DNA from: Kingella pumchi
Lineage (GTDB): Bacteria; Pseudomonadota; Gammaproteobacteria; Burkholderiales; Neisseriaceae
Direction of reading: 5' to 3'
Assembly (NCBI RefSeq): GCF_022288825.1
Contig: NZ_JAKOOW010000033.1
Span: 25,493 to 89,492, forward strand
Length of the DNA: 64,000 bases
The translations under genes and the position numbers were made by a program. Below, piece after piece: positions 53,317 through 61,820 of this stretch (the stretch's first letter is position 1; each line of letters starts with the position of its first letter). The notes beneath the pieces were generated by a model that was given only the letters and a program-made list of their open reading frames with translations, ran no database searches and was not told where the DNA came from.

Positions 53317-53757
53317 ATGTCAATCAAACAAGAATTCAAAGACTTCATCATGCGCGGCAATGTGATCGATCTGGCCGTCGGTATGGTGGTCGGCACCGCC
53401 TTTTCCGGCATCGTCAAATCGCTGGTGGACGATGTGATTATGCCGCCCATCGGCCTGATCCTGGGCGGCGTGGACTTTTCCAATCGGTTTTTAACGCTCA
53501 AATCCGGTGCCAACCCGCCCGAAGCCGGCTACGAAACGCTGGCCGCTGCCAAAGCTGCCGGTGCGGTAACGCTGAACGTGGGTGTGTTTATCAACGCGCT
53601 GGTGAGCTTTATGATTGTCGCTTCGGCGATTTTCGTGGTGGTCAAACTGATCAACAAACTCAAAGGCGCGCCTGCCGCCGCCGAGCCGGAAGCGCCGGCC
53701 GAGCCCAGCGAAGAAGTGCTGCTGCTGCGCGAAATCCGCGATTCGCTGAAAAAATAA
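53317..53757 (+). CDS. mscL: Large-conductance mechanosensitive channel MscL
   Basis: The 146-residue protein is a homopentameric MscL. It starts MSIKQEFKDFIMRGNVIDLA, carries the first pore helix (AVGMVVGTAFSGIVKSLVDD), the second helix LVSFMIVASAIFVVVKLINK and a charged C-terminus (EPSEEVLLLREIRDSLKK). It opens on hypo-osmotic shock. The frame extends upstream to 52969, but the true start is ATG 53317, preceded by AAGGAC. Confidence 0.95.
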   Translation: MSIKQEFKDFIMRGNVIDLAVGMVVGTAFSGIVKSLVDDVIMPPIGLILGGVDFSNRFLTLKSGANPPEAGYETLAAAKAAGAVTLNVGVFINALVSFMIVASAIFVVVKLINKLKGAPAAAEPEAPAEPSEEVLLLREIRDSLKK

Positions 53758-53925
53758 ACGCCGCACCGCGCGATGCGGCGCCGAGGCAGCCTGAAAACGC
53801 TGCGCCCGCCCGCCGATTGCCATGCTTTGAGGCAGCCTGAAACGGTTTCAGGCTGCCTGATTGTCTGCTAGAATCGCGCCTTTCGTTTTTCAGATACACC
53901 CCCTTTTGATTAGGAAAGCCCAGCT

Positions 53926-54255
53926 ATGATTGGAAGCGTATTTGCCGCAGCGGATCCGGCGCCCGCCCCCGGCGGTTTGATGAGCTATATTCCGCTGATT
54001 GCGATTCTCGCCCTGTTTTACTTTATGCTGTTCCGTCCGCAGCAAAAGCGCGAGAAACAGCGTCAGTCAATGATCAGCGAGTTGCAAAAAGGCGACCGCG
54101 TGCTTTTGGTTTCCGGCTTCTACGCCCGCATCATCAAGCCCGGCGAAACCGTGTTTACCGTTGAAATCGGCAAAGGCGTGCAGGTGGAAATCGACCGCAA
54201 CGCCATCGCCCAGAAAGTCGAGCAGCCCGCCGCTGCCGATGCCAAATCCGAATAA
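53926..54255 (+). CDS. yajC: Preprotein translocase accessory subunit YajC
   Basis: The 109-residue YajC has one transmembrane helix (about 20-40; IPLIAILALFYFMLFRPQQK) and a small cytoplasmic domain with MISELQKGDRVLLVSGFYA. It binds SecDF and YidC. It is followed after 80 bases by secD and then secF. The promoter region has a TAGAAT box near 53871 and an uptake-sequence pair just before. Confidence 0.95.
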   Translation: MIGSVFAAADPAPAPGGLMSYIPLIAILALFYFMLFRPQQKREKQRQSMISELQKGDRVLLVSGFYARIIKPGETVFTVEIGKGVQVEIDRNAIAQKVEQPAAADAKSE

Positions 54256-54335
54256 GGCTGCCTGAAAGCCGGATCACTGCCGACACCGCCCCATGCCGTC
54301 GGCAGTTTGTTTGCCCTTAACACAAGGCTCCCCCT

Positions 54336-56216
54336 ATGAACCGTTACCCGCTTTGGAAATACCTGCTGATCGCCCTAACGCTGGCGGTGGCAGCCATTTA
54401 CGCCCTGCCCAATCTGTACGGCGTAACCCCCGCCATCCAGATTTCGACCAACCGCCAGTCGGTGGTTATCAATCAGGAAACCGAGCGTCGCGTCGCCCAG
54501 GCGCTGCAGGATGCCAATATCAAAACCGACGGCATGTTTATCGCCGGTGGCAGCCTGAAAGTGCGGGTGAGCGACGCCGACAAAATCAATGCGCGCGATG
54601 CCATTGATAATGTTTTGGGCGAGGGCTACATCGTCGCCCAAAACCAAATCGCCAACAGCCCCGACTGGCTGGCGAAAATCGGTGCCAACCCGATGTTCCT
54701 GGGTCTCGACTTGCGCGGCGGCGTGCATTTCACCATGCAGGTGGACATGAAAGCGGCGCTGGAAAAAGCGCTCGATCGCAACGCCGGCGACGTGCGCCGC
54801 ACCCTGCGCGAGCAGAAAATCCGTTCCGGCACCATCCGCAAATCAGGCAACAGCCTGCTGGTGCCCTTCCAAGACCAGGCCGATCTGGACAAAGCCTATC
54901 CCGAGCTGCAAAAGCTGTTTACCGACAATATGACCGGCCAGCCGTCTTTGGAGATGTCCAGCGAGGGCAATACCCTGAAGCTGACGCTGCCCGAGCAGCA
55001 GCTCAACCAAATCCGCAAAAAAGCGGTTGAGCAAAACATCACCACCCTGCACAAGCGCGTAAACGAATTGGGCACCGCCGAGCCGGTGATCCAGCAGGCC
55101 GGTGCCGACCGCATCGTGGTGCAGCTGCCGGGTATGACCGACACCGCCAAAGCCAAAGACATTATCGGCCGCACCGCGACGCTGGAAGTGCGGATGGTGA
55201 GCGAGGATCTGGATCTGATCCAGCAGGCCATCGGCGGCAATGTGCCCGAAGGCTACGAGCTTTTGAGCGATAAAGACGGTAATCCCTATCTGGTGAGCAA
55301 GCAGGTCGAGCTGACCGGCGACAACATCAACGCCGCCCAGTCGGCCATCGACGAAGAAAGCAAGCGCCCCACCGTCAATCTGAATCTGGACAGCGTCGGC
55401 ACCACCGTGTTTGCCGACTTGACCGCCGCCAACCGCGGCAAAATCATGGCGATGGTGCTGATCGACCAGGGCAAGTCCGAAGTGATTACCGCGCCGCGCA
55501 TCCAAGAGCCGATTCCCGGCGGCCGCGTGCGCATTACCGGCATGGCCGGCACCGCCGAAGCCAACGACGTCGCCCTTCTGCTGGGCGCCGGCTCGCTTGC
55601 CGCGCCGATGGACATTATCGAAGAGCGCACCATCGGCCCGTCGCTGGGTGCGGAAAACATCACCAAAGGCGTGAACTCAACCGTGTGGGGCTTTGCCGTG
55701 GTGGCGGTGTTTATGGTGATTTACTACCGCCTGTTCGGCATCTTCTCGGCGCTGGCGCTCAGTGCCAACCTGTTGTTCCTGTTTGCCATTCTTTCCGCGC
55801 TGCAGGCCACGCTGACGCTGCCGGGCATCGCCGCCATCGCGCTGACGCTGGGTATGGCCATCGACTCCAACGTATTGATTAACGAGCGAATACGTGAAGA
55901 ATTACGTGCCGGCAAAAAACCACAGGTGGCGATTAAAGAAGGTTACGACCATGCTTGGGACACCATTCTCGACTCCAACCTGACTTCGCTGATCGCCGGT
56001 ATCGCCCTGCTGGTATTCGGCTCCGGCCCCGTGCGCGGTTTCGCCATCGTCCACTGCCTTGGCATTATGACTTCCATCTACTCGTCGGTAGTGGTATCGC
56101 GCGCCCTGGTTAATCTGTGGTACGGCCGCCGCCGCAAGCTGACCCGCATTTCCATCGGCGTACACTATCCGCCGGTAATCGACCGCGACGACAACGTGGC
56201 ACTGGAAAAGGAATAA
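54336..56216 (+). CDS. secD: Protein translocase subunit SecD
   Basis: The 626-residue inner-membrane protein uses the proton gradient to pull secreted proteins through SecYEG. It has an N-terminal helix (about 7-27), a large periplasmic P1 domain (about 110-430; DLRGGVHFTMQVDMKAAL near 124, VEQNITTLHKRVNELG), then five helices (about 455-600; VFMVIYYRLFGIFSALAL and GMAIDSNVLINERIREEL, the last with the conserved Asp). secF starts three bases after its stop, so translation is coupled. Confidence 0.97.
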   Translation: MNRYPLWKYLLIALTLAVAAIYALPNLYGVTPAIQISTNRQSVVINQETERRVAQALQDANIKTDGMFIAGGSLKVRVSDADKINARDAIDNVLGEGYIVAQNQIANSPDWLAKIGANPMFLGLDLRGGVHFTMQVDMKAALEKALDRNAGDVRRTLREQKIRSGTIRKSGNSLLVPFQDQADLDKAYPELQKLFTDNMTGQPSLEMSSEGNTLKLTLPEQQLNQIRKKAVEQNITTLHKRVNELGTAEPVIQQAGADRIVVQLPGMTDTAKAKDIIGRTATLEVRMVSEDLDLIQQAIGGNVPEGYELLSDKDGNPYLVSKQVELTGDNINAAQSAIDEESKRPTVNLNLDSVGTTVFADLTAANRGKIMAMVLIDQGKSEVITAPRIQEPIPGGRVRITGMAGTAEANDVALLLGAGSLAAPMDIIEERTIGPSLGAENITKGVNSTVWGFAVVAVFMVIYYRLFGIFSALALSANLLFLFAILSALQATLTLPGIAAIALTLGMAIDSNVLINERIREELRAGKKPQVAIKEGYDHAWDTILDSNLTSLIAGIALLVFGSGPVRGFAIVHCLGIMTSIYSSVVVSRALVNLWYGRRRKLTRISIGVHYPPVIDRDDNVALEKE

Positions 56217-56219
56217 CTC

Positions 56220-57185
56220 ATGGAACTGTTCCACTTCAAACGCGACATCCCCTTTATGAGCTATGGCAAGCTCACTACCTTTATCTCGCTTGCCACCTTC
56301 ATACTGGCGGTATTTTTCCTGGCTACCCGCGGCCTGAACCTGTCGGTGGAATTTACCGGCGGCACGCTGATGGAAGTCGAATACAAGCAGCAGGGCGCCA
56401 ATATCGACCAGGTGCGGCAGGATTTGGAAAAACTGCAGTTGGGCGAAATCCAAGTGCAGGCGCTGGGCACCAACAAGCACATTATGGTCCGCCTGCCCAA
56501 CAAAACTTCCGCCGCCCAAAGCGCCGACGGCCAGAAAGCCGAAACCGCCAAGCTCTCCAACCAAGTAATGGAAGTGCTCAAACAGCGTAATGCCGACGCC
56601 TCGCTGCGCCAGGTCGAATTTATCGGCCCGGCCGTCGGCGAAGACTTGGCGCGCAACGGCCTGATTGCGCTGGGCATGGTGGTCGCCGGCATCATTCTGT
56701 ATCTATCGATGCGTTTCGAATGGCGTTTTGCCGTTTCCGCCATTATCGCCAATATGCACGACGTGGTGATTATCCTCGGCTGCTTCGCCTTTTTCCGCTG
56801 GGAGTTCTCGCTCACCGTACTGGCCGGCGTGCTCGCCGTGCTCGGCTATTCGGTAAACGAATCGGTGGTGGTGTTCGACCGTATCCGCGAAAACTTCCGC
56901 AAGCCGGCAATGCGCAACAAAACCGTCCATCAGGTGATCGACAACGCCATTACCGCCACCGCCGGCCGTACCGTGATTACACACGGCTCCACCGAAGCGA
57001 TGGTGCTTTCCATGCTGGTATTCGGCGGCGCCGCCCTGCACGGTTTTGCCATCGCCCTGACCATCGGCATCGTCTTCGGCATCTACTCCTCCGTACTGGT
57101 TGCCAGCCCGCTGCTGTTGATGTTCGGCCTGACCCGCAACAACGCGTTCAAGCAGAAAAAACAGAAAGAAGAAGTTGTGGTCTGA
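56220..57185 (+). CDS. secF: Protein translocase subunit SecF
   Basis: The 321-residue SecF partners SecD. It has an N-terminal helix (about 20-40; FISLATFILAVFFLATRG), the periplasmic segment with NLSVEFTGGTLMEVEY, and helices after residue 140 with VLGYSVNESVVVFDRIRENF and TVITHGSTEAMVLSMLVFGG. The Lys-rich tail (KKQKEEVVV) is usual. The gene starts three bases after secD; the stop is followed by an uptake-sequence pair. Confidence 0.97.
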   Translation: MELFHFKRDIPFMSYGKLTTFISLATFILAVFFLATRGLNLSVEFTGGTLMEVEYKQQGANIDQVRQDLEKLQLGEIQVQALGTNKHIMVRLPNKTSAAQSADGQKAETAKLSNQVMEVLKQRNADASLRQVEFIGPAVGEDLARNGLIALGMVVAGIILYLSMRFEWRFAVSAIIANMHDVVIILGCFAFFRWEFSLTVLAGVLAVLGYSVNESVVVFDRIRENFRKPAMRNKTVHQVIDNAITATAGRTVITHGSTEAMVLSMLVFGGAALHGFAIALTIGIVFGIYSSVLVASPLLLMFGLTRNNAFKQKKQKEEVVV

Positions 57186-57268
57186 TTTTTGCCCGCACCG
57201 CAAACAAGGCAGCCTGAAAACGGGGTTTTCCGTTTTCAGGCTGCCTTTAGAGTTTCAGGCTGCCTTTT

Positions 57269-57329
57269 GGTGCGCGGGGCGGCACCCTACCTGCCGTCTT
57301 TTAGCTGCGTAGGGTGCGCCCCGCGCACC
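57269..57329. repeat. Inverted GTAGGGTGCGC(C)CCGCGCACC repeat pair
   Basis: GGTGCGCGGGGCGGCACCCTA and its reverse complement are separated by about 18 bases and form a long imperfect hairpin, in the secF-gcvH gap. One more member of the dispersed palindrome family; uptake sequences bracket it. Confidence 0.75.
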
Positions 57330-57400
57330 GTTGGGTGGATTCGGGTAAGCCGAAATACGCTTTGCCCCCCATCTGCCGCCAAGCAGCCTGAAAAGTTAAA

Positions 57401-57437
57401 AAACAGGCAGCCTGAAAACTTTTCAGGCTGCCTGTTT
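57401..57437. terminator. Uptake-sequence terminator between secF and gcvH
   Basis: AAACAGGCAGCCTGAAAA pairs with TTTTCAGGCTGCCTGTTT almost without loop. It sits just after the gcvH stop codon on the minus strand and terminates gcvH. Confidence 0.65.
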
Positions 57438-57455
57438 CAAACCGTGGCGCGAAAA

Positions 57456-57839
57456 TCAGGACATTTCGGCGGCGTATTGTTCGGCACTCATCAGGCCGTC
57501 GAGATCACGCTCATTGGCCGGTTTGATTTTGAAGAACCAGCCGTCGCCGTAGGGGTCGCTGTTTGCGGTGTCAGGGGCATCTACCAGCGCTTGGTTGGTT
57601 TCCAATACGGTGCCGGCAATCGGCGCGTACACGTCGGAAGCGGCTTTCACCGATTCGACCACGCCGGCCTGCTCTTCGGCGGCCAGCTCGGCGCCCACTT
57701 CGGGCAGTTCGACAAACACGATGTCGCCCAACAGCTCTTGCGCGTGGTGGGTGATGCCCACGGTTACGCTGCCGTCGGCTTCCAAACGCAGCCATTCGTG
57801 GCTGGCAACATATTTCAAATCGGCGGGGATATTGCTCAT
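57456..57839 (-). CDS. gcvH: Glycine cleavage system H protein
   Basis: The 127-residue lipoyl carrier shuttles the aminomethyl group between the P and T proteins. It shows the [20 protein letters not shown] start, the [18 protein letters not shown] strand, and the lipoyl-lysine in [19 protein letters not shown] (Lys at about residue 64). gcvT and gcvP are not close. No glycine-riboswitch-like sequence is seen upstream. Confidence 0.96.
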   Translation of the reverse strand: MSNIPADLKYVASHEWLRLEADGSVTVGITHHAQELLGDIVFVELPEVGAELAAEEQAGVVESVKAASDVYAPIAGTVLETNQALVDAPDTANSDPYGDGWFFKIKPANERDLDGLMSAEQYAAEMS

Positions 57840-58094
57840 GGTTGGGTTCCGTTTCTCGGTTGGTTGGCGGGTGCTGGCGCGGGCGGTGCCGCGGCTAGCG
57901 TTTAAAGGGCGTAAGTTTACATTAGCCGCAAGGATTCTGGCAAAGATTTCACACGGGCGCCGCTATCGACTAGCGGCAGGGTAAAAGTCTTGCGCCGCAG
58001 GGTAAAGTTTTGCCGGACGCGCCGTCGCACAAGGGCTGCGGTTTCGGGTAAAATCCGCCGTTTGATTTTTCAGGCTGCCTGAACGGATACCGCC

Positions 58095-59783
58095 ATGCTC
58101 AACAAAGACCAATTCGCCGACAACCACTTCATCCGCACCATCATCGAAGACGATCTCAAAAGCGGTAAACACACCGCCATCCAAACCCGTTTCCCGCCCG
58201 AGCCCAACGGCTATTTGCACATCGGCCACGCCAAATCCATCTGCCTGAATTTCGGCCTCGCCTACGTGTACGACGGCCTGTGTAACCTGCGCTTTGACGA
58301 CACCAACCCCGAAAAAGAAAATCAGGAATACGTTGATTCGATTAAAGAAGATGTCAACTGGCTGGGTTTCGAGTGGGCGGGCGAGCCGCATTACGCGTCC
58401 GACTATTTCGACCGCCTGTTCGATTACGCCGTCGGCCTGATTAAAGACGGCAAAGCCTATGTCGATGATTTGACCGCCGAAGAAATGCGCGAATATCGCG
58501 GCACGCTCACCGAGCCGGGCAAAAACAGCCCTTACCGCGATCGCAGCATCGAAGAAAACCTCGACCTGTTCACACGCATGAAAAACGGCGAATTCCCCGA
58601 CGGCAGCAAAACCCTGCGCCTGAAAATCGACATGGCATCAGGCAACATCAATATGCGCGACCCCGTCATCTACCGCATCCGTCGCGCCCACCACCACAAC
58701 ACCGGCGACAAATGGTGCATCTACCCGATGTACGACTACACCCACGCCATCTCCGACGCCATCGAAGGCATCACCCATTCCCTGTGCACGCTCGAATTTG
58801 AAGCCCACCGCCCGCTGTATGACTGGGTGCTCGACAACATCCCTGCGCCGCATGCCACCCGCCCGCGCCAGTACGAATTTTCGCGCTTGGAACTCCTGTA
58901 CTCCATCACGTCCAAACGCAAACTCAACCAGCTCGTTGCAGACGGCCACGTTTCAGGCTGGGACGACCCGCGCATGCCCACCATCTCCGGTATGCGCCGA
59001 CGCGGCTACACCCCCGAAGGCCTGCGCCTGTTTGCCAAACGCGCCGGCATCTCCAAATCCGAAAACGTGATCGACATGAGCGTACTCGAAGGTGCCATCC
59101 GCGAAGAGCTGGAAAACTCCGCCCCGCGCATGATTGCTGTGCTCAACCCGCTCAAAGTCACCCTGACCAACTTCGACCCCGCCCAAGCGCAAAGCCGCTA
59201 CGCCCCCTACCACCCCAACCACGAAGAAATGGGCGGCCGCGAACTGCCGATTTCGCAAACGCTTTACATCGAAACCGACGACTTCGCCGAAAACCCGCCC
59301 AAAGGCTTCAAACGCCTCGTCCCCGGCGGCGAAGTGCGCCTGCGCCACAGCTACGTGATGCGCTGCGACGAAGTCGTCAAAGATTCAGACGGCCATGTAG
59401 TCGAACTCAAATGCAGCCTTGATTACGACACGCTGGGCAAAAACCCCGAAGGCCGCAAAGTCAAAGGCGTCATCCACTGGCTCTCCGCCGAACACGCCGT
59501 ACCCGCCACCGTGCGCCTGTACGAGCGACTGTTCACCGAACCGCGCCCCGACGCCGTGCGCGGCGCAGACGGCGAATACCTGCCCTTCACTAACTTTCTC
59601 AACCCCGAATCCGTGCGCGAAATCCAAGCCTGGGTCGAAGCATCCGCCAACGATTTGCCGCCCGAAAGCCGTTGGCAGTTTGAACGCCTGGGCTATTTCG
59701 TTACCGACCGCAAAGACCACCGCCCCGAGCAACCCGTGTTCAACCGCACAGTAACGCTGAAAGATTCTTGGCAGCCCAAGTAA
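58095..59783 (+). CDS. glnS: Glutamine--tRNA ligase
   Basis: The 562-residue GlnRS is complete: the HIGH motif is [12 protein letters not shown] (about 37-48), the KMSKS counterpart is [12 protein letters not shown] (about 315), and the C-terminal anticodon-binding beta-barrels run from about 350, ending [11 protein letters not shown]. It charges tRNA-Gln. The sequence is very close to meningococcal GlnS as I remember it. Inside the coding sequence, at about 59392-59403, a TTCAGACGGCCA carries the core of the Neisseria-type uptake dialect (GCCGTCTGAA), unlike the local dialect. With the terminator after it, this suggests the gene came by transformation. Confidence 0.95.
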   Translation: MLNKDQFADNHFIRTIIEDDLKSGKHTAIQTRFPPEPNGYLHIGHAKSICLNFGLAYVYDGLCNLRFDDTNPEKENQEYVDSIKEDVNWLGFEWAGEPHYASDYFDRLFDYAVGLIKDGKAYVDDLTAEEMREYRGTLTEPGKNSPYRDRSIEENLDLFTRMKNGEFPDGSKTLRLKIDMASGNINMRDPVIYRIRRAHHHNTGDKWCIYPMYDYTHAISDAIEGITHSLCTLEFEAHRPLYDWVLDNIPAPHATRPRQYEFSRLELLYSITSKRKLNQLVADGHVSGWDDPRMPTISGMRRRGYTPEGLRLFAKRAGISKSENVIDMSVLEGAIREELENSAPRMIAVLNPLKVTLTNFDPAQAQSRYAPYHPNHEEMGGRELPISQTLYIETDDFAENPPKGFKRLVPGGEVRLRHSYVMRCDEVVKDSDGHVVELKCSLDYDTLGKNPEGRKVKGVIHWLSAEHAVPATVRLYERLFTEPRPDAVRGADGEYLPFTNFLNPESVREIQAWVEASANDLPPESRWQFERLGYFVTDRKDHRPEQPVFNRTVTLKDSWQPK

Positions 59784-59808
59784 TCTGTTTGCAGCAGCTG
59801 CACTAAAA

Positions 59809-59850
59809 AGCCGTCTGAAAACTTGAAATTCGGTTTTCAGACGGCCTTTG
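59809..59850 (+). terminator. Terminator built from the foreign (AG-) uptake dialect
   Basis: AAAGCCGTCTGAAAAC pairs with GGTTTTCAGACGGCCTTT. The right copy is a perfect AGGCCGTCTGAA, the Neisseria AG-dialect, in a window where all other intergenic copies are AGGCAGCCTGAA. It follows glnS. Confidence 0.85.
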
Positions 59851-59866
59851 TTGATAAAGGATTGAG

Positions 59867-60769
59867 ATGGAACGTTATTCCGTACATTTGAAACTGCTGG
59901 GAATGGCGGTGTTGTGGGGCGCGTCTTGGCCGATGGGGCGGATGCTGGGGCAGTCGCTGCCGCCGCTGACGGGCGGGGCGGTTCGGTTTGTATTGGCTTC
60001 GGTTTTGCTGTTGGGCTGGTTGTTTGCGCGCAGCAGGTTTGTAACCTTGGCGGCTTTGTCGGCACGGCAATGGCTGGGCTTGACGGTAGCCGCTTCCGTC
60101 GGGGTGTGCGGCTATGCGGTGTTTTTCATGCTGGGTTTGCAGGCAATGCCGGCGGGTAAGGCGGCAGTGGTTGTGGCGGTAAATCCCGTGCTGACGCTGC
60201 TGCTGGCGGCTTGGCTTTTCAGCGAACGTTTAAATGCGAAAATTTTGGCGGGTATGCTGTTGGCGGTTTGTGGCGCGATAACGGCGGTAACGCAAGGGCA
60301 GCCGTTGGCGGTATTGTCGGGCGGCATCAAGGCGGGGGAGTGGCTGATTTTCGGCTGCGTGGTCTGCTGGGCGGTTTATACCTTAATCGGACGCGCGGTT
60401 TTGCGCGGGATAGACGCGCTGACGGTAACGGCGGCAACTTCGCTTATCGGCGCGTTGATGTTGACGGTGGTGGCATTGTGGACGGACGGATTGCCGTTTG
60501 AGGCGATGGCGGCGATGGATGCACGCGGTTGGACGGCATTGGCGTGGCTGGTCATCGGCGCGACGGTATTGGCTTACGCGTGGTATTTTGAAGGCGTGAA
60601 GATTTTGGGCGCAGGCAGCGCAGCGGCGTATATTACGCTCGTGCCGATTTTCGGCATGCTCAGCTCGGCGTGGGTTTTGGGCGAACCTTTGCATATTTCT
60701 CTGGTTGCGGGCTGCGCGGCAGCGGTCGGCGGCATGACACTGATGCGGTATGGGCAGAAGGTCGTCTGA
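59867..60769 (+). CDS. EamA family (DMT) transporter
   Basis: The 300-residue protein has ten transmembrane helices with two EamA repeats (about 8-135 and 150-290), a drug/metabolite transporter fold shared by RhtA-like exporters. It shows LGMAVLWGASWPMGRMLG at the start and LAWLVIGATVLAYAWYFEG in helix 8. The substrate is unknown; amino acids or nucleobases are common. Leucine codons are rich in TTG and third positions in G and T, unlike the CTG/GCC-rich host genes, so it looks foreign. Its stop lies in an AGGTCGTCTGAA uptake sequence, a third dialect. RBS AAAGG sits 9 bases before ATG. Confidence 0.85.
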   Translation: MERYSVHLKLLGMAVLWGASWPMGRMLGQSLPPLTGGAVRFVLASVLLLGWLFARSRFVTLAALSARQWLGLTVAASVGVCGYAVFFMLGLQAMPAGKAAVVVAVNPVLTLLLAAWLFSERLNAKILAGMLLAVCGAITAVTQGQPLAVLSGGIKAGEWLIFGCVVCWAVYTLIGRAVLRGIDALTVTAATSLIGALMLTVVALWTDGLPFEAMAAMDARGWTALAWLVIGATVLAYAWYFEGVKILGAGSAAAYITLVPIFGMLSSAWVLGEPLHISLVAGCAAAVGGMTLMRYGQKVV

Positions 60770-60873
60770 AATTTTTGTTCGGGCATTTTTACTTTATTGA
60801 AATTGGGTTTCAGACGAACTTCAGCCTTAAAGCAGCCTGAAAACATCCACCAACCCCATACAAGGAAACCAAT

Positions 60874-61344
60874 ATGAAACTTCCCACCCATGCCGCCCTG
60901 ATCAGCAGCCTCTGCCTGCTGGCCGCCTGCGCCGCCAAACCCATCGAAGTCAGCATGCAGGCCGCGCGCAACGCCGACTACGGTCGCTACCCCAAAGACT
61001 ACCAACAGCACATCCGCAGCTATCTGGACGAAAACCTGCGCGATGCCGGCAGCGTGAAAATCCGCATCATCACCCCGCCGCGCAAAGTGCTCCGCCTCAG
61101 CAACCAGGGCGTGCAAGGCAGCGGCCGCGCCGGCTGGGACGCCTTCTACCTGGCCTGCGCCGACGTCAATGCCAAAAACGCCTACGGCGGCTACACCGGC
61201 TGGCAGACCAAAATGTTTCGGTTCAAAAACAACACAATAGAAGGCAATCCCACAGGCGCTTACGCCGCCTGCACCAGCAAAGACGAAATCTACATCGACA
61301 CTACCCTCATCTTCGGCGGCGACCAAGTAAATATCGTCCCGTAA
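60874..61344 (+). CDS. Small outer-membrane or periplasmic lipoprotein, unknown function
   Basis: The 156-residue protein has a lipoprotein signal (MKLPTHAALISSLCLLAAC, lipobox LAAC) so Cys19 should be acylated. The mature part shows NADYGRYPKDYQQHIRSYLD and a DAFYLACADVN with a later AACTSKDE, cysteines that may pair. It is cysteine- and tyrosine-rich, without catalytic motif. RBS AAGGAAACC. A broken relative lies 270 bases downstream (61618-61739). Codon usage matches the host. Confidence 0.7.
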   Translation: MKLPTHAALISSLCLLAACAAKPIEVSMQAARNADYGRYPKDYQQHIRSYLDENLRDAGSVKIRIITPPRKVLRLSNQGVQGSGRAGWDAFYLACADVNAKNAYGGYTGWQTKMFRFKNNTIEGNPTGAYAACTSKDEIYIDTTLIFGGDQVNIVP

Positions 61345-61462
61345 ACCTGTTTTCAGACTGCCTCAAAGCAGCCTGAAAAACCAACAGGCCGTCTGAAAGC
61401 GAAGCTTCAACGGAGTTAAAACCGTTTTGCCGTTTCAGGCAGCCTGAAAACGAAAAACTTCC

Positions 61463-61551
61463 GTAGGTCGGATTCTTGAATCCGACGGCCGATCGCAACG
61501 GCAACACTCAGCTCGGAAAAAGCAATGTCGGATACGAGTATCCGACCTACA
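61463..61551. repeat. Inverted REP-like doublet (GTAGGTCGGAT family)
   Basis: GTAGGTCGGATTCTTGAATCC (61463 on) and GATACGAGTATCCGACCTAC (to 61551) are inverted relatives of the Neisseria REP sequence, about 40 bases apart. Each arm is itself palindromic. They lie between the intact and broken lipoprotein genes. Confidence 0.8.
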
Positions 61552-61617
61552 GCAAGGTGCTGCCCCGTCCACTGAAAGGCGGCCTGAAAATACCTTACCC
61601 AAATAAAGGAAACCGAC

Positions 61618-61739
61618 ATGAACCCCCGCTTCCCCGCCCGCGCAGCCCTGCTCGGCTCCTAGCCTCCTGCGCCGGCCCGATGGTCGGTATCAGCATGCAA
61701 AGCATCCGCCCTTATGAGCGGGTGAGTATTCTGCCGTAA
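61618..61739 (+). pseudogene. Remnant of a small lipoprotein gene, frameshifted
   Basis: From ATG 61618 the first frame reads MNPRFPARAALLGS and stops at 61660-61662. In another frame the sequence continues LLASCAGPMVGISMQSIRP to a stop at 61737. Joined by a one-base shift, the product would be a lipoprotein with lipobox LASC and an ending VSILP. This resembles the ends of the lipoprotein at 60874 (LLAAC, VSMQA and VNIVP) with the middle missing. An AAAGGAAACC ribosome site is still present. A sequencing error is possible but the lost middle argues for decay. Confidence 0.6.
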
Positions 61740-61757
61740 TGCCGCCATACCGAAAGC

Positions 61758-61802
61758 AAAAAGCAGCCTGAAAACCTAGAAACCGGCTTTCAGGCTGCTT
61801 TG
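61758..61802. terminator. Uptake-sequence terminator near parE stop
   Basis: AAAAAGCAGCCTGAAAACC pairs with GGCTTTCAGGCTGCTTTG. It ends about 20 bases from the parE stop and terminates parE on the minus strand. Confidence 0.65.
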
Positions 61803-61820
61803 CTTGCAAACAGACCCTAG

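Noticed and set aside
57840..58094. Glycine riboswitch upstream of gcvH, or a T-box or leader before glnS.
   Set aside because: No glycine-riboswitch core or T-box sequence is visible in either direction.
58915..58960. A second dialect-specific uptake copy (TTTCAGGCTG) in glnS.
   Set aside because: The 10-mer encodes a conserved VSGWDD peptide and is not a full uptake sequence, so it says nothing about origin.
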